Shown piece after piece: positions 44,143-52,902 of a DNA stretch of 64,000 nucleotides. The stretch's first letter is position 1. Every line of letters starts with the position of its first letter. A model generated the notes under the pieces. It saw only the letters and a program-made list of their open reading frames with translations. It had not been told where the DNA came from and ran no database searches. The DNA comes from Accumulibacter phosphatis. Its GTDB lineage: Bacteria > Pseudomonadota > Gammaproteobacteria > Burkholderiales > Rhodocyclaceae. The stretch spans positions 1,302,001 to 1,366,000 of the forward strand of contig NC_013194.1 in NCBI RefSeq assembly GCF_000024165.1, read 5' to 3'. A program made the position numbers and the translations under genes.

Positions 44143-44742
44143 ATGCCCGAGAATCGTTACAAGCCGTTGCCCTGGACCAAGCTCAAGAGGGGCGTGCCCT
44201 GTTACCTTCCGCGAGCCGCCGGCCATGCCTCGGTCGATGCCAATTCGCCGGCGCTCGAGGTGATGACCGATTATCGCCGCCAGACCCCGGTGACCATCGC
44301 GCGCAGCGCCTCGCTCGACGATGCGAACCGGGCGATGACGCTGTGCCGGGTGCAGTATCTGCTGGTGACCGACGAGCAGCAGCAGTTGCTGGGCATCGTC
44401 ACCGAGGCCGGTACGCGAGGCAATCAGCCACTCGCCATTGCCCACCGGATGGGTGTTCGGCCGGGCGAACTGGTCGTCGGCAATGTCATGATCGACAAGC
44501 ACGACGAGGCCGAAGTACTGCATCTGAGGGATGTCGCGCATGCCCGGGTGGGCAACATCGTCACCACGCTCAAGGAGTTGGGGACGCCCTTCTGCCTGGT
44601 CGTCGATCACGACGAGGAGGACCACCACGTTCTCTGCGGCGTTTTCTCCCTGGCGCGGATCCAGCGCCAGATGGGGCTGGAAGCGCATACCGAGGAAATC
44701 GCCCAGACCTTCTCGCAAGTGGTGAGCACGCTCGGCCGCTGA
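44143..44742 (+). CDS. CBS-domain protein
   Basis: The 199-residue cytoplasmic protein has two CBS motifs: one around residues 50-100 (PVTIARSASLDDANRAMTLC, then QYLLVTDEQQQLLGIVTE) and a second, more divergent one near the end (NIVTTLKELGTPFCLVVDHD, then LCGVFSLARIQRQMG). CBS pairs bind adenine nucleotides and sense energy state; no catalytic domain is attached. GGAGG lies 9 nt before the ATG at 44143. The frame extends upstream but without a ribosome-binding site. It is divergent from secA and convergent with the gamma-glutamyltransferase homologue. Confidence 0.85.
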   Translation: MPENRYKPLPWTKLKRGVPCYLPRAAGHASVDANSPALEVMTDYRRQTPVTIARSASLDDANRAMTLCRVQYLLVTDEQQQLLGIVTEAGTRGNQPLAIAHRMGVRPGELVVGNVMIDKHDEAEVLHLRDVAHARVGNIVTTLKELGTPFCLVVDHDEEDHHVLCGVFSLARIQRQMGLEAHTEEIAQTFSQVVSTLGR

Positions 44743-44773
44743 CGCCGTCCCTACCGGCGGCGGTTGCCGGCGA

Positions 44774-46339
44774 CTAATCCTCGGCAAGCACGACCACGCC
44801 ACCACGTCGACGGTCGCCGGCGCCGGCGAGCTGCCCGTCGAGGCTCGCCGCACAATTGACGCCGCCGAAGAACAGGCTCGGCGCGTCGAAACACATCGCG
44901 TCCGGCCAGGCGGCGCGCAGGGCGGCGACGGCGTCGGCGTCGACACCGAAGTCTTCGAACCAGAGTTGCGGTCCTTCGACATGCAGACGAGCGGCGTTGA
45001 CGGCGTCGTCGAGGGGCCGCTGGTACGCCAGCAGGTTGAGCAAGGCCTGCAGGATGGCGCTGCGGATGCGGTTCGAGCCGCCGCTGCCGAGCGCGAAGCA
45101 GGGTCGCTCGCCGGCGACGACGATCGTCGGCGACATCATCGTGCTCATCCAGCTTCCCGGCACCAGTTGGTGGAAGCCGCCCGGGTTGATGTCGTCCTCG
45201 CCGAGGAAGTTGTTCACGTGGATTCCCAGTCCCGGCAGCGCCTCTCCGCAGCCCTCGCCGTTGCTCGTGGTCATCGCCGCCGCCATGCCTTGCGCATCGA
45301 TCACCGAGATGTGCGTGGTCGCACCCAGCGGGTTCTCGTGCCGGCGTGAGCGGGCCCGCGCCACCCAGGTCGGGATGCCGTCGCCAGCCACCAGGTCGCG
45401 GATCGACGCGGGGTCGCTGCGCAGCCTTTCGTCATAGCCCGACTGGCGCAGGTCGGATACGGTGGCCAGCAGCGCCGCGATGGCGAGCTGATGCGCGCGC
45501 GTGCGGAAAGCCTCCTGGCCGAGACCGAGGCCGGCAGCGATGCGCAGTCCGGCGCCGACCAGGCCGCCGCCCGCTGAAGGCGGCGGGTTGGTCAGCACGG
45601 TGTGGCGACCGAACTCCACGCGCAGCGGTTCGCGTATCACCGGCGCGTAGGCCGCGACATCTGCTGCCGTGATCAGGCCGCCGTGCGCCGGGCCGAAGTG
45701 GTCGACCAAGGACGACCAGTACTGGGCGACCTGGACGGCGGGATTGCCTGCGCCAAGCGCGTGCAGGAAATCGCCCAGATCCGGGTTGGCCAGGCGATCG
45801 CCTGCCTGCAGCATGTGCTCGCCCGGAAAGAAGAGGCGCGCCACGGCCGGCGAGCGGCTGACGATCGGCGTGATGACGGCGGCAATCCTGGCGATCTGCG
45901 GGCTGACCATGAAGCCGTCACGCGCCCAGGCGACCGCCGGTGCGACGACCTCGGCGAGCGACAGGCGGCCGGCGCGCCGATGCAGTTCGAGCAGACCGAC
46001 CAGTTCGCCCGGTACCGCCGCCGCTCCCTTGCCGACGTGGAAAGTCTGCGTCGTCCGCCCGAAATCGACGGCCACCGGCGCGAAGTCGACGACCGGGAAA
46101 GCCGTGAGGCCGCGGCCCGGCATCGCCGCGAAGAAATCGACAACTTCGTAGCCGTCCCTGGCGTCACCCCAGAGGCAGGCACCGCCGCCGGCGAGTGAGG
46201 TCAGGGGCAGTTCGGTGACGGTTGCCGCGAGCTTGGCGGCGACGATCGCATCGACGGCGTTGCCGCCGCGCCGCAACATTCGCGCCCCGGCCACCGCCGT
46301 ATGCGGGTCTGACGCTGCGATGACTCCCCGAATGCTCAT
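44774..46339 (-). CDS. Gamma-glutamyltransferase family protein
   Basis: The 521-residue Ntn-hydrolase precursor resembles gamma-glutamyltranspeptidase: AASDPHTAVAGARMLRRGGN at the start, GAAAVPGELVGLLELHRR, and the autocleavage region GATTHISVIDAQGMAAAMTT. In that region the first Thr of THISVID would be the nucleophile of the small subunit. No signal peptide is seen, so it may be cytoplasmic, unlike classical exported GGT. The Gly-Gly oxyanion motif (ALGSGGSNRIRSAILQALLN) is present. Substrate is unknown; glutathione or a related gamma-glutamyl compound is a guess. It neighbours cheB but no functional link is evident. Confidence 0.88.
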   Translation of the reverse strand: MSIRGVIAASDPHTAVAGARMLRRGGNAVDAIVAAKLAATVTELPLTSLAGGGACLWGDARDGYEVVDFFAAMPGRGLTAFPVVDFAPVAVDFGRTTQTFHVGKGAAAVPGELVGLLELHRRAGRLSLAEVVAPAVAWARDGFMVSPQIARIAAVITPIVSRSPAVARLFFPGEHMLQAGDRLANPDLGDFLHALGAGNPAVQVAQYWSSLVDHFGPAHGGLITAADVAAYAPVIREPLRVEFGRHTVLTNPPPSAGGGLVGAGLRIAAGLGLGQEAFRTRAHQLAIAALLATVSDLRQSGYDERLRSDPASIRDLVAGDGIPTWVARARSRRHENPLGATTHISVIDAQGMAAAMTTSNGEGCGEALPGLGIHVNNFLGEDDINPGGFHQLVPGSWMSTMMSPTIVVAGERPCFALGSGGSNRIRSAILQALLNLLAYQRPLDDAVNAARLHVEGPQLWFEDFGVDADAVAALRAAWPDAMCFDAPSLFFGGVNCAASLDGQLAGAGDRRRGGVVVLAED

Positions 46340-46432
46340 CGCCGGAGCATACGCGCTGGCGCGGCGCTCGGGAAGCGCCGGTGCGTCCCCGGCACGTAGC
46401 GTTGGCGAAGGTCTCGGCGCATCCGCGTCACC

Positions 46433-47530
46433 TCACGCGACCGGGTTGCCGGTCCGGCAGTAGGCGGTGACGGCGCCGGGAATCTGGTCGAGCGCCATCG
46501 TCTGGTCGACCGCGCCCAGCTTGATGGCTTCCCTGGGCATGCCGAAAACCACGCAACTGGCTTCGTCCTGGGCGATCGTGCGGGCGCCCGCGTCGTGCAT
46601 CTCCTTGAGGCCGCGCGCGCCATCGTCGCCCATGCCGGTCATGATGATGCCGAGTGCGTTGGCGCCGGCGAACCTGGCCACCGAGCGGAACAGGACATCG
46701 ACCGACGGTTTGTGGCGGTTCACCAGCGGGCCGTCGGCGACGTCGACCTGATATTGAGTGCCGCTGCGCTTGAGCAGCATGTGCTTGCCGCCGGGGGCGA
46801 TCAGCGCTCGCCCGGGCATGACGCGGTCGCCGTTCTGCGCCTCGCGGATTTCCATCCGGCACAGCTCGTTGAGGCGCTGCGCCAGCATCGCGGTGAAGCG
46901 CTCGGGCATGTGCTGGACGATGACGATGCCGAGACAGCTTGCCGGCAGCCGCGTGAGAACCGCCTCCAGCGCCTGCGTGCCACCCGTCGACGTGCCGATG
47001 GCGATGATCTGCTCGCCGTTCCCGGGCATGGCCAGCGGCGGGCCGGCGGCGAGCATCACGTCGGCGGAGTTTTTCGGCCGCAGGAGCGGGGTCGCCGCGG
47101 CGACGCGTGGCCCCGTGCCCACGCGGGCACGGGCGGCGGCGCGCACGGCACGCACGATCTCGCCGCCGGCAGTGTCGAGGAAAGCCTTGAGGCCGATCCT
47201 TGGCCGGGTGATGACGGCGAGCGCGCCGGCCGTCATCGCCTCGCGGTTCGCCGGCGTTCCCCGGGCGGCGAGCGCCGAGCAGATGACGATGGCCGTCGGC
47301 CGTTCGGCCATTACCTCGCGCAGGAAGGCCATGCCGTCGTGGCGCGGCATCTCGATATCGACGACCAGCACGTCCGGCCATTGCCTGCGCATCCGGTCGA
47401 AGGCGATGACCGGGTCGGCCGCCGTGGCGAGCACCTCGATTCCCGGTGCAGCCGACAGCGCCTGGGCGATGAACTGGCGAGCCAGCGCCGAGTCATCGAC
47501 GATCGTTACCTTGATTGTGTTTTCACTCAT
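46433..47530 (-). CDS. cheB: Chemotaxis-type protein-glutamate methylesterase CheB (orphan)
   Basis: CheB demethylates chemoreceptors after phosphorylation. The 365-residue protein has an N-terminal receiver (TIVDDSALARQFI; phosphoacceptor Asp58 in VVDIEMPRHDG) and a C-terminal methylesterase with Ser181 in AIGTSTGGTQAL, His207 in VIVQHMPERFTAML and Asp303 in GIIMTGMGDDG. The receiver Lys, normally in a K-P turn, is Arg here (VITRPRIG), which may weaken phospho-signalling. No cheA, cheR, cheW or receptor gene is nearby, so the partner system is elsewhere or it serves a non-chemotaxis pathway. Confidence 0.93.
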   Translation of the reverse strand: MSENTIKVTIVDDSALARQFIAQALSAAPGIEVLATAADPVIAFDRMRRQWPDVLVVDIEMPRHDGMAFLREVMAERPTAIVICSALAARGTPANREAMTAGALAVITRPRIGLKAFLDTAGGEIVRAVRAAARARVGTGPRVAAATPLLRPKNSADVMLAAGPPLAMPGNGEQIIAIGTSTGGTQALEAVLTRLPASCLGIVIVQHMPERFTAMLAQRLNELCRMEIREAQNGDRVMPGRALIAPGGKHMLLKRSGTQYQVDVADGPLVNRHKPSVDVLFRSVARFAGANALGIIMTGMGDDGARGLKEMHDAGARTIAQDEASCVVFGMPREAIKLGAVDQTMALDQIPGAVTAYCRTGNPVA

Positions 47531-48024
47531 CGGGACAGTTGGCCCAGGGTCGCTAGCCGGGAATTCTACGCTCGATCGACGCGTTCACTGGCGTTTGGCG
47601 CGCATTGGGCACGCTCGGCGCGCGCGGCGGATCGCCTGTCGGCTCGGCGCCGTGCTGCGACGATGGCGAGGATCGGTTCCGCAACCGGCAGCGAGGGCAG
47701 CCAGTTCTCCGGTCGCCCGCCCGACGTTCGGCGAGAAGGCCTGCGCACTCGCCGGCGTCGGCCCGGACAGTGGCGACAACAGACCACTTGCCGCGAGGCA
47801 CTCCGTAGGTTGGGGTGACGAAGGAACCCCAACGCCATTCCACGCCTGCCATGTTGGGGTTCGTTCCTCACCCCAACCTACGACCTGCGCCCGCCAGGGC
47901 GGCTCATCCACGCTTGGAAACTGCGGTGGCCGGCAGGTCAGCGTCGCTGTCCGGCAGCGCGCCGATCGGCCTTTCGGTCCTCGTGATTCAGGCGTCGATC
48001 CCAAACACCTTCCCCGGGCGAACA
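47531..48024. other. Intergenic region between cheB and htrA
   Basis: These 494 bp hold the palindromic repeat at 47804-47882. The flanks on either side contain open frames but no protein I recognise. Both neighbours are on the minus strand, so this should include the htrA 3' end and the cheB promoter. Confidence 0.55.
47804..47882. repeat. MITE/REP-like nested palindrome
   Basis: Two 30-bp arms (47804-47833 and 47853-47882) are inverted copies with two mismatches and a 19-bp loop. Each arm begins CGTAGGTTGGGGTGA and ends ACCCCAAC, so each arm is itself an inverted repeat GTTGGGGT...ACCCCAAC. Similar GTAGGTTGGG palindromes are known to me as dispersed small elements in several proteobacteria. 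No open frame is inside. Confidence 0.8.
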
Positions 48025-49467
48025 TCAGCCGAGTTCCACCGGTACGAAGATCTTGGCGTTTTCGCGCTCGATCAGCAGGGCTACTTTCTTGCCCGCCTTG
48101 TCGAGCAGCGCGCGTAGCTGCGGCACGTCGCGGACCGGCTGGCCGTTCACGGAGACGATGACGTCGCCGGGGCGGATGCCGGCCCGCGCGGCAGGACCGC
48201 TGACGCTTTCGACCAGTAGCCCGTCTGGACTTTCGACCTCGCGGCGCTCCTGCGGCGTCAGCGAGCGCAGCGCCAGACCGAGGCGGGACTTGTCGGCGTC
48301 GCCACTGCGCTCCGCGGCGACCTTGGCGGTCGGGATCTCGCCGACCGAGAGTGCCAGCTCGCGCGTGGCCCCCTTGCGCCAGATTTGCAGCTTGATCTGC
48401 GTTCCGGGCTTGATCGCGCTGACCAGCGGCGGCAGGTCGGACGAGCGGCCGATCTCGGTGTCGTTGAGCTTGAGGATGATGTCGCCCGCCTCGAGGCCGG
48501 CGGCGGCAGCCGGACTGCCTTTCTCGACCGAACTCACCAGGGCGCCCGCCGAACTCTTCAGTCCGAACGATTCGGCCAACGACTGCGAGACCTCCTGAAT
48601 CGCTACGCCGAGGCGGCCGTGGCGGACCTTGCCATGCTGCAGCAACTGCTCCTGGACGTTGAGCGCGACGTTGATCGGAATGGCGAACGAGACCCCCTGA
48701 TAACCGCCGCTGCGGCTGTAGATTTGCGAGTTGATGCCGATCACCTCGCCGTCCAGGTTGAGCAGCGGGCCGCCGGAATTGCCCGGATTGACCGCCACAT
48801 CGGTCTGGATGAAGGGCACGTAGCTGTCGCTGGCCAGCGAGCGCGATTTCGCCGAGACGATGCCGGCCGTGACGCTGTTCTCGAAGCCGAACGGCGAACC
48901 GATGGCAACGACCCATTCGCCCACGCGTGTCCGCGATGGATCGCCGAGGCGAACGACCGGCAGATTGCCGGCGTTGATGCGCAGGACGGCAACGTCGGTG
49001 AGCTTGTCGAGGCCGACCACCTTGGCCTTGAATTCGCGCTTGTCGGTGAGCTTGACGGTGACCTCGTCGGCACCGTCGACGACGTGCGCGTTGGTCAGGA
49101 TCAGCCCTTCCGCGCTGACGATGAAGCCCGACCCCATGCCGCGCGCCGGCGCCCCGCCGTGCGGCGAGGGCAGGCCGAAGCGGCGGAAGAACTCGAACAT
49201 TGGATCGTTCGGGTCGATCGTCGCCGCCGTTTTCGACGGGCCGGTGGAGCTGATGTTGACGATGGCCGGACCGCTGCGCTCGACGATCGACGTGAAGTCC
49301 GGCAGTGCCGACGCGGACCTGGGGGCCGGTGCGGGGGCCGCTGCGGCGGCCGCCGGAAGCGCATCGGCGGGGCTGATGGCGTGCCCGCCAAGCTTGGCGT
49401 AGCCGGCGCCCAGCGCGGCAATCAGGGTCACGGCGAGCAGACTGCGTTTGAAGGTGCTTCCTTGCAT
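48025..49467 (-). CDS. Periplasmic serine protease, HtrA/DegP-DegQ family
   Basis: The 480-residue envelope quality-control protease has an N-terminal signal or anchor (RSLLAVTLIAALGAGYAKLGG) and an Ala/Pro-rich linker. The trypsin-like domain follows with His128 (LTNAHVVDGADEV), Asp158 (LTDVAVLRI) and Ser231 (AVNPGNSGGPLLN). Two PDZ domains follow, at about residues 275-375 (RHGRLGVAIQEVSQ) and 385-475 (LVESVSGPAARAGIRPGDVI). The Q-linker is short, nearer DegQ than DegP. It lies 124 bp downstream of a two-component system on the same strand and is probably its target or operon member. Confidence 0.94.
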   Translation of the reverse strand: MQGSTFKRSLLAVTLIAALGAGYAKLGGHAISPADALPAAAAAAPAPAPRSASALPDFTSIVERSGPAIVNISSTGPSKTAATIDPNDPMFEFFRRFGLPSPHGGAPARGMGSGFIVSAEGLILTNAHVVDGADEVTVKLTDKREFKAKVVGLDKLTDVAVLRINAGNLPVVRLGDPSRTRVGEWVVAIGSPFGFENSVTAGIVSAKSRSLASDSYVPFIQTDVAVNPGNSGGPLLNLDGEVIGINSQIYSRSGGYQGVSFAIPINVALNVQEQLLQHGKVRHGRLGVAIQEVSQSLAESFGLKSSAGALVSSVEKGSPAAAAGLEAGDIILKLNDTEIGRSSDLPPLVSAIKPGTQIKLQIWRKGATRELALSVGEIPTAKVAAERSGDADKSRLGLALRSLTPQERREVESPDGLLVESVSGPAARAGIRPGDVIVSVNGQPVRDVPQLRALLDKAGKKVALLIERENAKIFVPVELG

Positions 49468-49590
49468 GTTGGTCTCCTGTTTCGTTGCACACCGGAAGCG
49501 CTCGGCTTCCCATGGCGCAACGATAGGAGGGCATGACTTAAATCTGACTTAAGGCGCCGGCGAGTCCACGTGATTGCCGGCGAGCACCGG

Positions 49591-50907
49591 TCAGGATGCC
49601 GTCGACCCGCCGAAGCGAACCCGCGCCCGCAGGCCACCGAGGTCCGCCGCATCGAGCAGGACGCTGGCCCGATGCCGTTCGGCGATCGTTCTGACAATCG
49701 CGAGTCCGAGACCGCTGCCCGGTTCGTCGGTCTGGGCGCGCCGATAGAAGCGGTCGAAGACGCGTTCTCGCTCCTCGGGGGGAATTCCGGGGCCGGAATC
49801 GTTGACCTCGACGAAGGTGCCGAGAGCGTCGTCGCCGACCGCCACGTCGACCTTGCCGCCGGGTGGGGTATAGCGAATCGCGTTGCCGACGAGGTTGCTG
49901 ACGAGGATGTGCAGCGCCTCCGCGTCGCCGCTGACGGTGAGCGCGCGCGCCGCGGGTGTTACGCCGAGGTCGATTTGCCTGGCTTCGGCGAGAGGCAACT
50001 GGTCGGCGACGACCTTGGCCACGAGGTCGTCAAGGTTCACCGGCGTCAGCGGCCGGTCACCGCCACCGGGCTCCTGGCGGGCCAGGGTGAGGAGCTGCTG
50101 CACGCAGTGGGTAGCACGTTCGAGTCCACGTTCCAGTTCGCCGAAGGCGTCGCCGCGCGCTGCGGCATCGGTCGCGCGTTCGGCCAGTTGCAACTGCAGG
50201 CTGAGGGCCGCCAGGGGCGTCCGCAATTCGTGGGCGGCGTCGGCGATGAACTCGCGCTGCGCGTCGAGCGCGCGCTTGAGGCGGGCGAGCAAGTCATTCA
50301 GTGAGCGCACCAGCGGCACCACCTCGGTGGGTACCCGGTTTTCCGGCAGTGGATCGAGCGCCACGGGCGTGCGCGTGGTCATCGCGCGCGCCACCGCGTC
50401 GAGCGGCCGCAAGCCCCGGCCGACGACCACCCAGATCAATACCCCGAGCATCGGCAGCATCGGCAGGAAGGGTGCGACGGTACGCAAGGCGGCGGCCAGC
50501 GCCAACTCGTCGCGCGCCTGCAGCGGTTGCGCGACCTGGATGGTCTGGCCACCCTGCTGCAAGCCGAACGCGCGCCACTTGCCCTTGCCGGTGTCGATCG
50601 TCGCGAAGCCGAGTGGCGCGTGGTGCGGTAGTTCCTTGCCGGGGTGCGAGAGGTAGATGCGGGTGCCGTCCGGTCGCCAGATCTGGATCGAGAAGTCCTG
50701 CGCGTCGTCGTTGCTCGCCAGGTCGCGGATGTGCGCATTCTGCAAGGCCTGGTCGCGAAACGACAAGGCCAGTTGGCGCAGTTGGTAGTCGAACATCGCG
50801 TTGGCCTCCGCGCGCGCCGTCCGGTAGGTGGCCAGCGCGCCGAGCAGCGTGGTCAGCGTGATCGCCGCGAGCAGGGCGAACAGCAACTGGCGTCGGATCG
50901 ATCTCAT
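49591..50907 (-). CDS. Sensor histidine kinase (QseC/PmrB/TctE-like)
   Basis: The 438-residue inner-membrane kinase has two transmembrane segments (LLFALLAAITLTTLLGALAT near residue 15; APFLPMLPMLGVLIWVVVG near residue 155) around a periplasmic sensor loop. A HAMP region leads to DAAHELRTPLAALSLQL with the phosphoacceptor His. ATP-binding boxes follow: LVGNAIRYTPPGG (N), VNDSGPGIPPEE (G1), FDRFYR (F) and GSGLGLAIV (G2). Its ATG overlaps the stop of the response regulator gene by four bases. The signal is unknown; the downstream htrA suggests envelope stress. Confidence 0.94.
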   Translation of the reverse strand: MRSIRRQLLFALLAAITLTTLLGALATYRTARAEANAMFDYQLRQLALSFRDQALQNAHIRDLASNDDAQDFSIQIWRPDGTRIYLSHPGKELPHHAPLGFATIDTGKGKWRAFGLQQGGQTIQVAQPLQARDELALAAALRTVAPFLPMLPMLGVLIWVVVGRGLRPLDAVARAMTTRTPVALDPLPENRVPTEVVPLVRSLNDLLARLKRALDAQREFIADAAHELRTPLAALSLQLQLAERATDAAARGDAFGELERGLERATHCVQQLLTLARQEPGGGDRPLTPVNLDDLVAKVVADQLPLAEARQIDLGVTPAARALTVSGDAEALHILVSNLVGNAIRYTPPGGKVDVAVGDDALGTFVEVNDSGPGIPPEERERVFDRFYRRAQTDEPGSGLGLAIVRTIAERHRASVLLDAADLGGLRARVRFGGSTAS

Positions 50908-51566
50908 GGCAGGCGCGGCACCAGGTAGCCGACACCGCGGATATTCTTGATCTGCTCGGCACCGAGCTTTCGCCGCAGCGAATGAATGTAGACCTCGACC
51001 GCGTTGCTTTCGATTTCGTCGCCCCAGCCGTAGAGTTTCTCTTCGAGCCTGGCCCGCGAGAGCGGTACGCCGGGCTGTTCGAGCAGTGCCTGCAGCAGCG
51101 CGAACTCACGCGCCGAGAGCGTTACCGGCGTGCCGTCCAGTGTCAGTTCGTGCGTGGCCGGATTCATCCGCAGGGGTCCATTCTCGATCACCGGTTCGGC
51201 GCGCCCGGCATGCCGCCGCTGTACCGCCCGCATGCGTGCGGACAGTTCGTCGAGGTCGAATGGCTTGACGAGGTAGTCGTCGGCGCCGGCATCGAGTCCC
51301 CGGATGCGGTCGGCGATCGCATCGCGGGCGGTGATCACGAGGACCGGAATGCTGTTGGCCGATCGCCGCAGGCGGGTGAGGACGTCGAGGCCGGATCGGC
51401 CGGGCAGGCCGAGGTCGAGCAGCAGGATGTCGTAGGGCGTCGTGGCCAGAGCCAGCTCCGCTTGCTGGCCGTCACGCAGCCAGTCGGCTGTATGGCCGTC
51501 CTGGCGCAGGCCCTGCTGAACGCTCTTGCCGATCATCGGATCGTCTTCGACCAATAACACGCGCAT
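50904..51566 (-). CDS. OmpR-family response regulator (QseB/PmrA-like)
   Basis: The 220-residue regulator has a receiver (VLLVEDDPMIGKSVQQGL; phosphoacceptor Asp in DILLLDLGLPGRSG; Lys in YLVKPFDLDEL). The C-terminal winged helix ends VEVYIHSLRRKLGAEQIKNI and RGVGYLV. The ATG at 51566 gives the standard N-terminus; the frame extends upstream to 51644. It leads the unit regulator-kinase-htrA on the minus strand. Confidence 0.95.
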   Translation of the reverse strand: MRVLLVEDDPMIGKSVQQGLRQDGHTADWLRDGQQAELALATTPYDILLLDLGLPGRSGLDVLTRLRRSANSIPVLVITARDAIADRIRGLDAGADDYLVKPFDLDELSARMRAVQRRHAGRAEPVIENGPLRMNPATHELTLDGTPVTLSAREFALLQALLEQPGVPLSRARLEEKLYGWGDEIESNAVEVYIHSLRRKLGAEQIKNIRGVGYLVPRLP

Positions 51567-51965
51567 GCGGCTCTGCCGACGGAAAAGGGGCGCCCGGATG
51601 GGCCGGCCAGGAGATCGATGGCGTCGCTGCGCCATGGTTTTCACGGTAGGTTAAGGGCGCGGGGAAGCGGCTGTCAATGCAGGAATACACCGGCAATGCA
51701 CCACCGTGCGGCGCTGCGCAGGCTGGCCGGGCTGGCACACCGGGAGTCGCTGTGGCGACCGCCCGGCGCTCCGCATTGACTGGCGTTGACCCGGCCACCT
51801 ATACTGATGCCGTACCGTTGACTTACCGGGCGGTTGGCGACGCGTGACGACGGAACTGGTGGGTCCATGGCGGGCTGCACAGATGTTCGCGATCACGGAA
51901 TGCCGAGCAGGATGCTCGGTGGTTTCGCCGGACCTGTGCCCATGGCACCAACGCACCTGCTGATC
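51567..51965. other. Intergenic region upstream of the response regulator and the zinc-ribbon gene
   Basis: About 400 bp between divergent genes. It must carry promoters for both, but I could not assign clear boxes. The zinc-ribbon frame is open back to 51834, so its true start could lie within this stretch. Confidence 0.45.
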
Positions 51966-52901
51966 ATGTCATCCATGCGCTTCCTCCTGTGCCTGTTCTG
52001 CAAGCACCCTAATCCCGAGGGTGCCGGCTTCTGCAATGGCTGCGGTTCGCCCTTGCACCTGCAGCCGTGCGAACGCTGCGGGGCAATCGACAAGCGGACG
52101 GCGGCGACCTGCTACAAGTGCGGTGGCGAGTTCCCGCTGCCGGCGGAGAGCGAGTTGTCGGCCGAGTCTCTCGCCGATGAGATCGACTCGGCACTGGCGG
52201 CGCTCGACCAGCCGCTCGCAGATCCACCCCTTGACGCCGGCGGCGTCGCCAGTGGGCGGCCGGCGGTGCCCGAATCGGTGGCGCTGGCGCTCGCTGAGTT
52301 GCGCCGGGGAGTGCCACGCGCTGATCACGATGTCGGCGAACCGGTGGCGGAACTCGATGTTCCGGAAGCAACGCCGGCGAATGACGAGCAGACGCACGCG
52401 CGTCCCCAGCTTCCCCAGTTGTTGCCGGCTGACGCAACGCTGACGTCGGCTACTCCGTACGCGCCGGGCGCCGACTCCGGACGCGGCTGGCGGGCTGCCG
52501 TGGCTGCGCTATTGCTGGTGGCGATTGCCGCTTCGCTCTATTACGCCCATGAGCGTTCGGCACCGCTTCCGGTTGCCGAGAAGCAGGCTGAACAAGCATT
52601 GCCGGCGAGCGCGACCGAACCTCCGCTGAAGGCAGATGCTGCCTCGACGAACGTGGCGGCCAGGCTCGACCGCGCACCGCCATCGGCCGTGACACCGCCA
52701 GTAGCGAGCAGAATTGGCGTTCCCGACAAGGCCTTGGCGCTGGCGCCGCCGGCCGCCGGCGCGGCCAAGCCCATGCGCGCAAGGAATGGAACCGATGCGG
52801 CGGCGAAGCCGGCGGAGGCGGCGCCGACGGTGACGGGATGTCCGGAAGCCGTCGATGCCCTCGGTCTGTGCGCGGCGAACTTGAAACAGGGGAAGCAATA
52901 G
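51966..52901 (+). CDS. Zinc-ribbon single-pass membrane protein with C-terminal CX6LGLC tail
   Basis: I do not recognise a named family. The N-terminus has a double zinc ribbon of four CxxC pairs (CLFCKHPNPEGAGFCNGCG and CERCGAIDKRTAATCYKCG). An acidic, Pro-rich region follows, then one membrane span (WRAAVAALLLVAIAASLYYA, near residue 185), then an Ala/Pro-rich segment ending TGCPEAVDALGLC. The predicted topology is zinc ribbons inside and tail in the periplasm. Start is uncertain (51867, 51900 and 51942 are alternatives); 51966 places the ribbon at the N-terminus. The next gene starts 1 bp after the stop and ends with the same CX6LGLC pattern, so the two products are probably partners. Confidence 0.75.
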   Translation: MSSMRFLLCLFCKHPNPEGAGFCNGCGSPLHLQPCERCGAIDKRTAATCYKCGGEFPLPAESELSAESLADEIDSALAALDQPLADPPLDAGGVASGRPAVPESVALALAELRRGVPRADHDVGEPVAELDVPEATPANDEQTHARPQLPQLLPADATLTSATPYAPGADSGRGWRAAVAALLLVAIAASLYYAHERSAPLPVAEKQAEQALPASATEPPLKADAASTNVAARLDRAPPSAVTPPVASRIGVPDKALALAPPAAGAAKPMRARNGTDAAAKPAEAAPTVTGCPEAVDALGLCAANLKQGKQ

Positions 52902-52902
52902 C

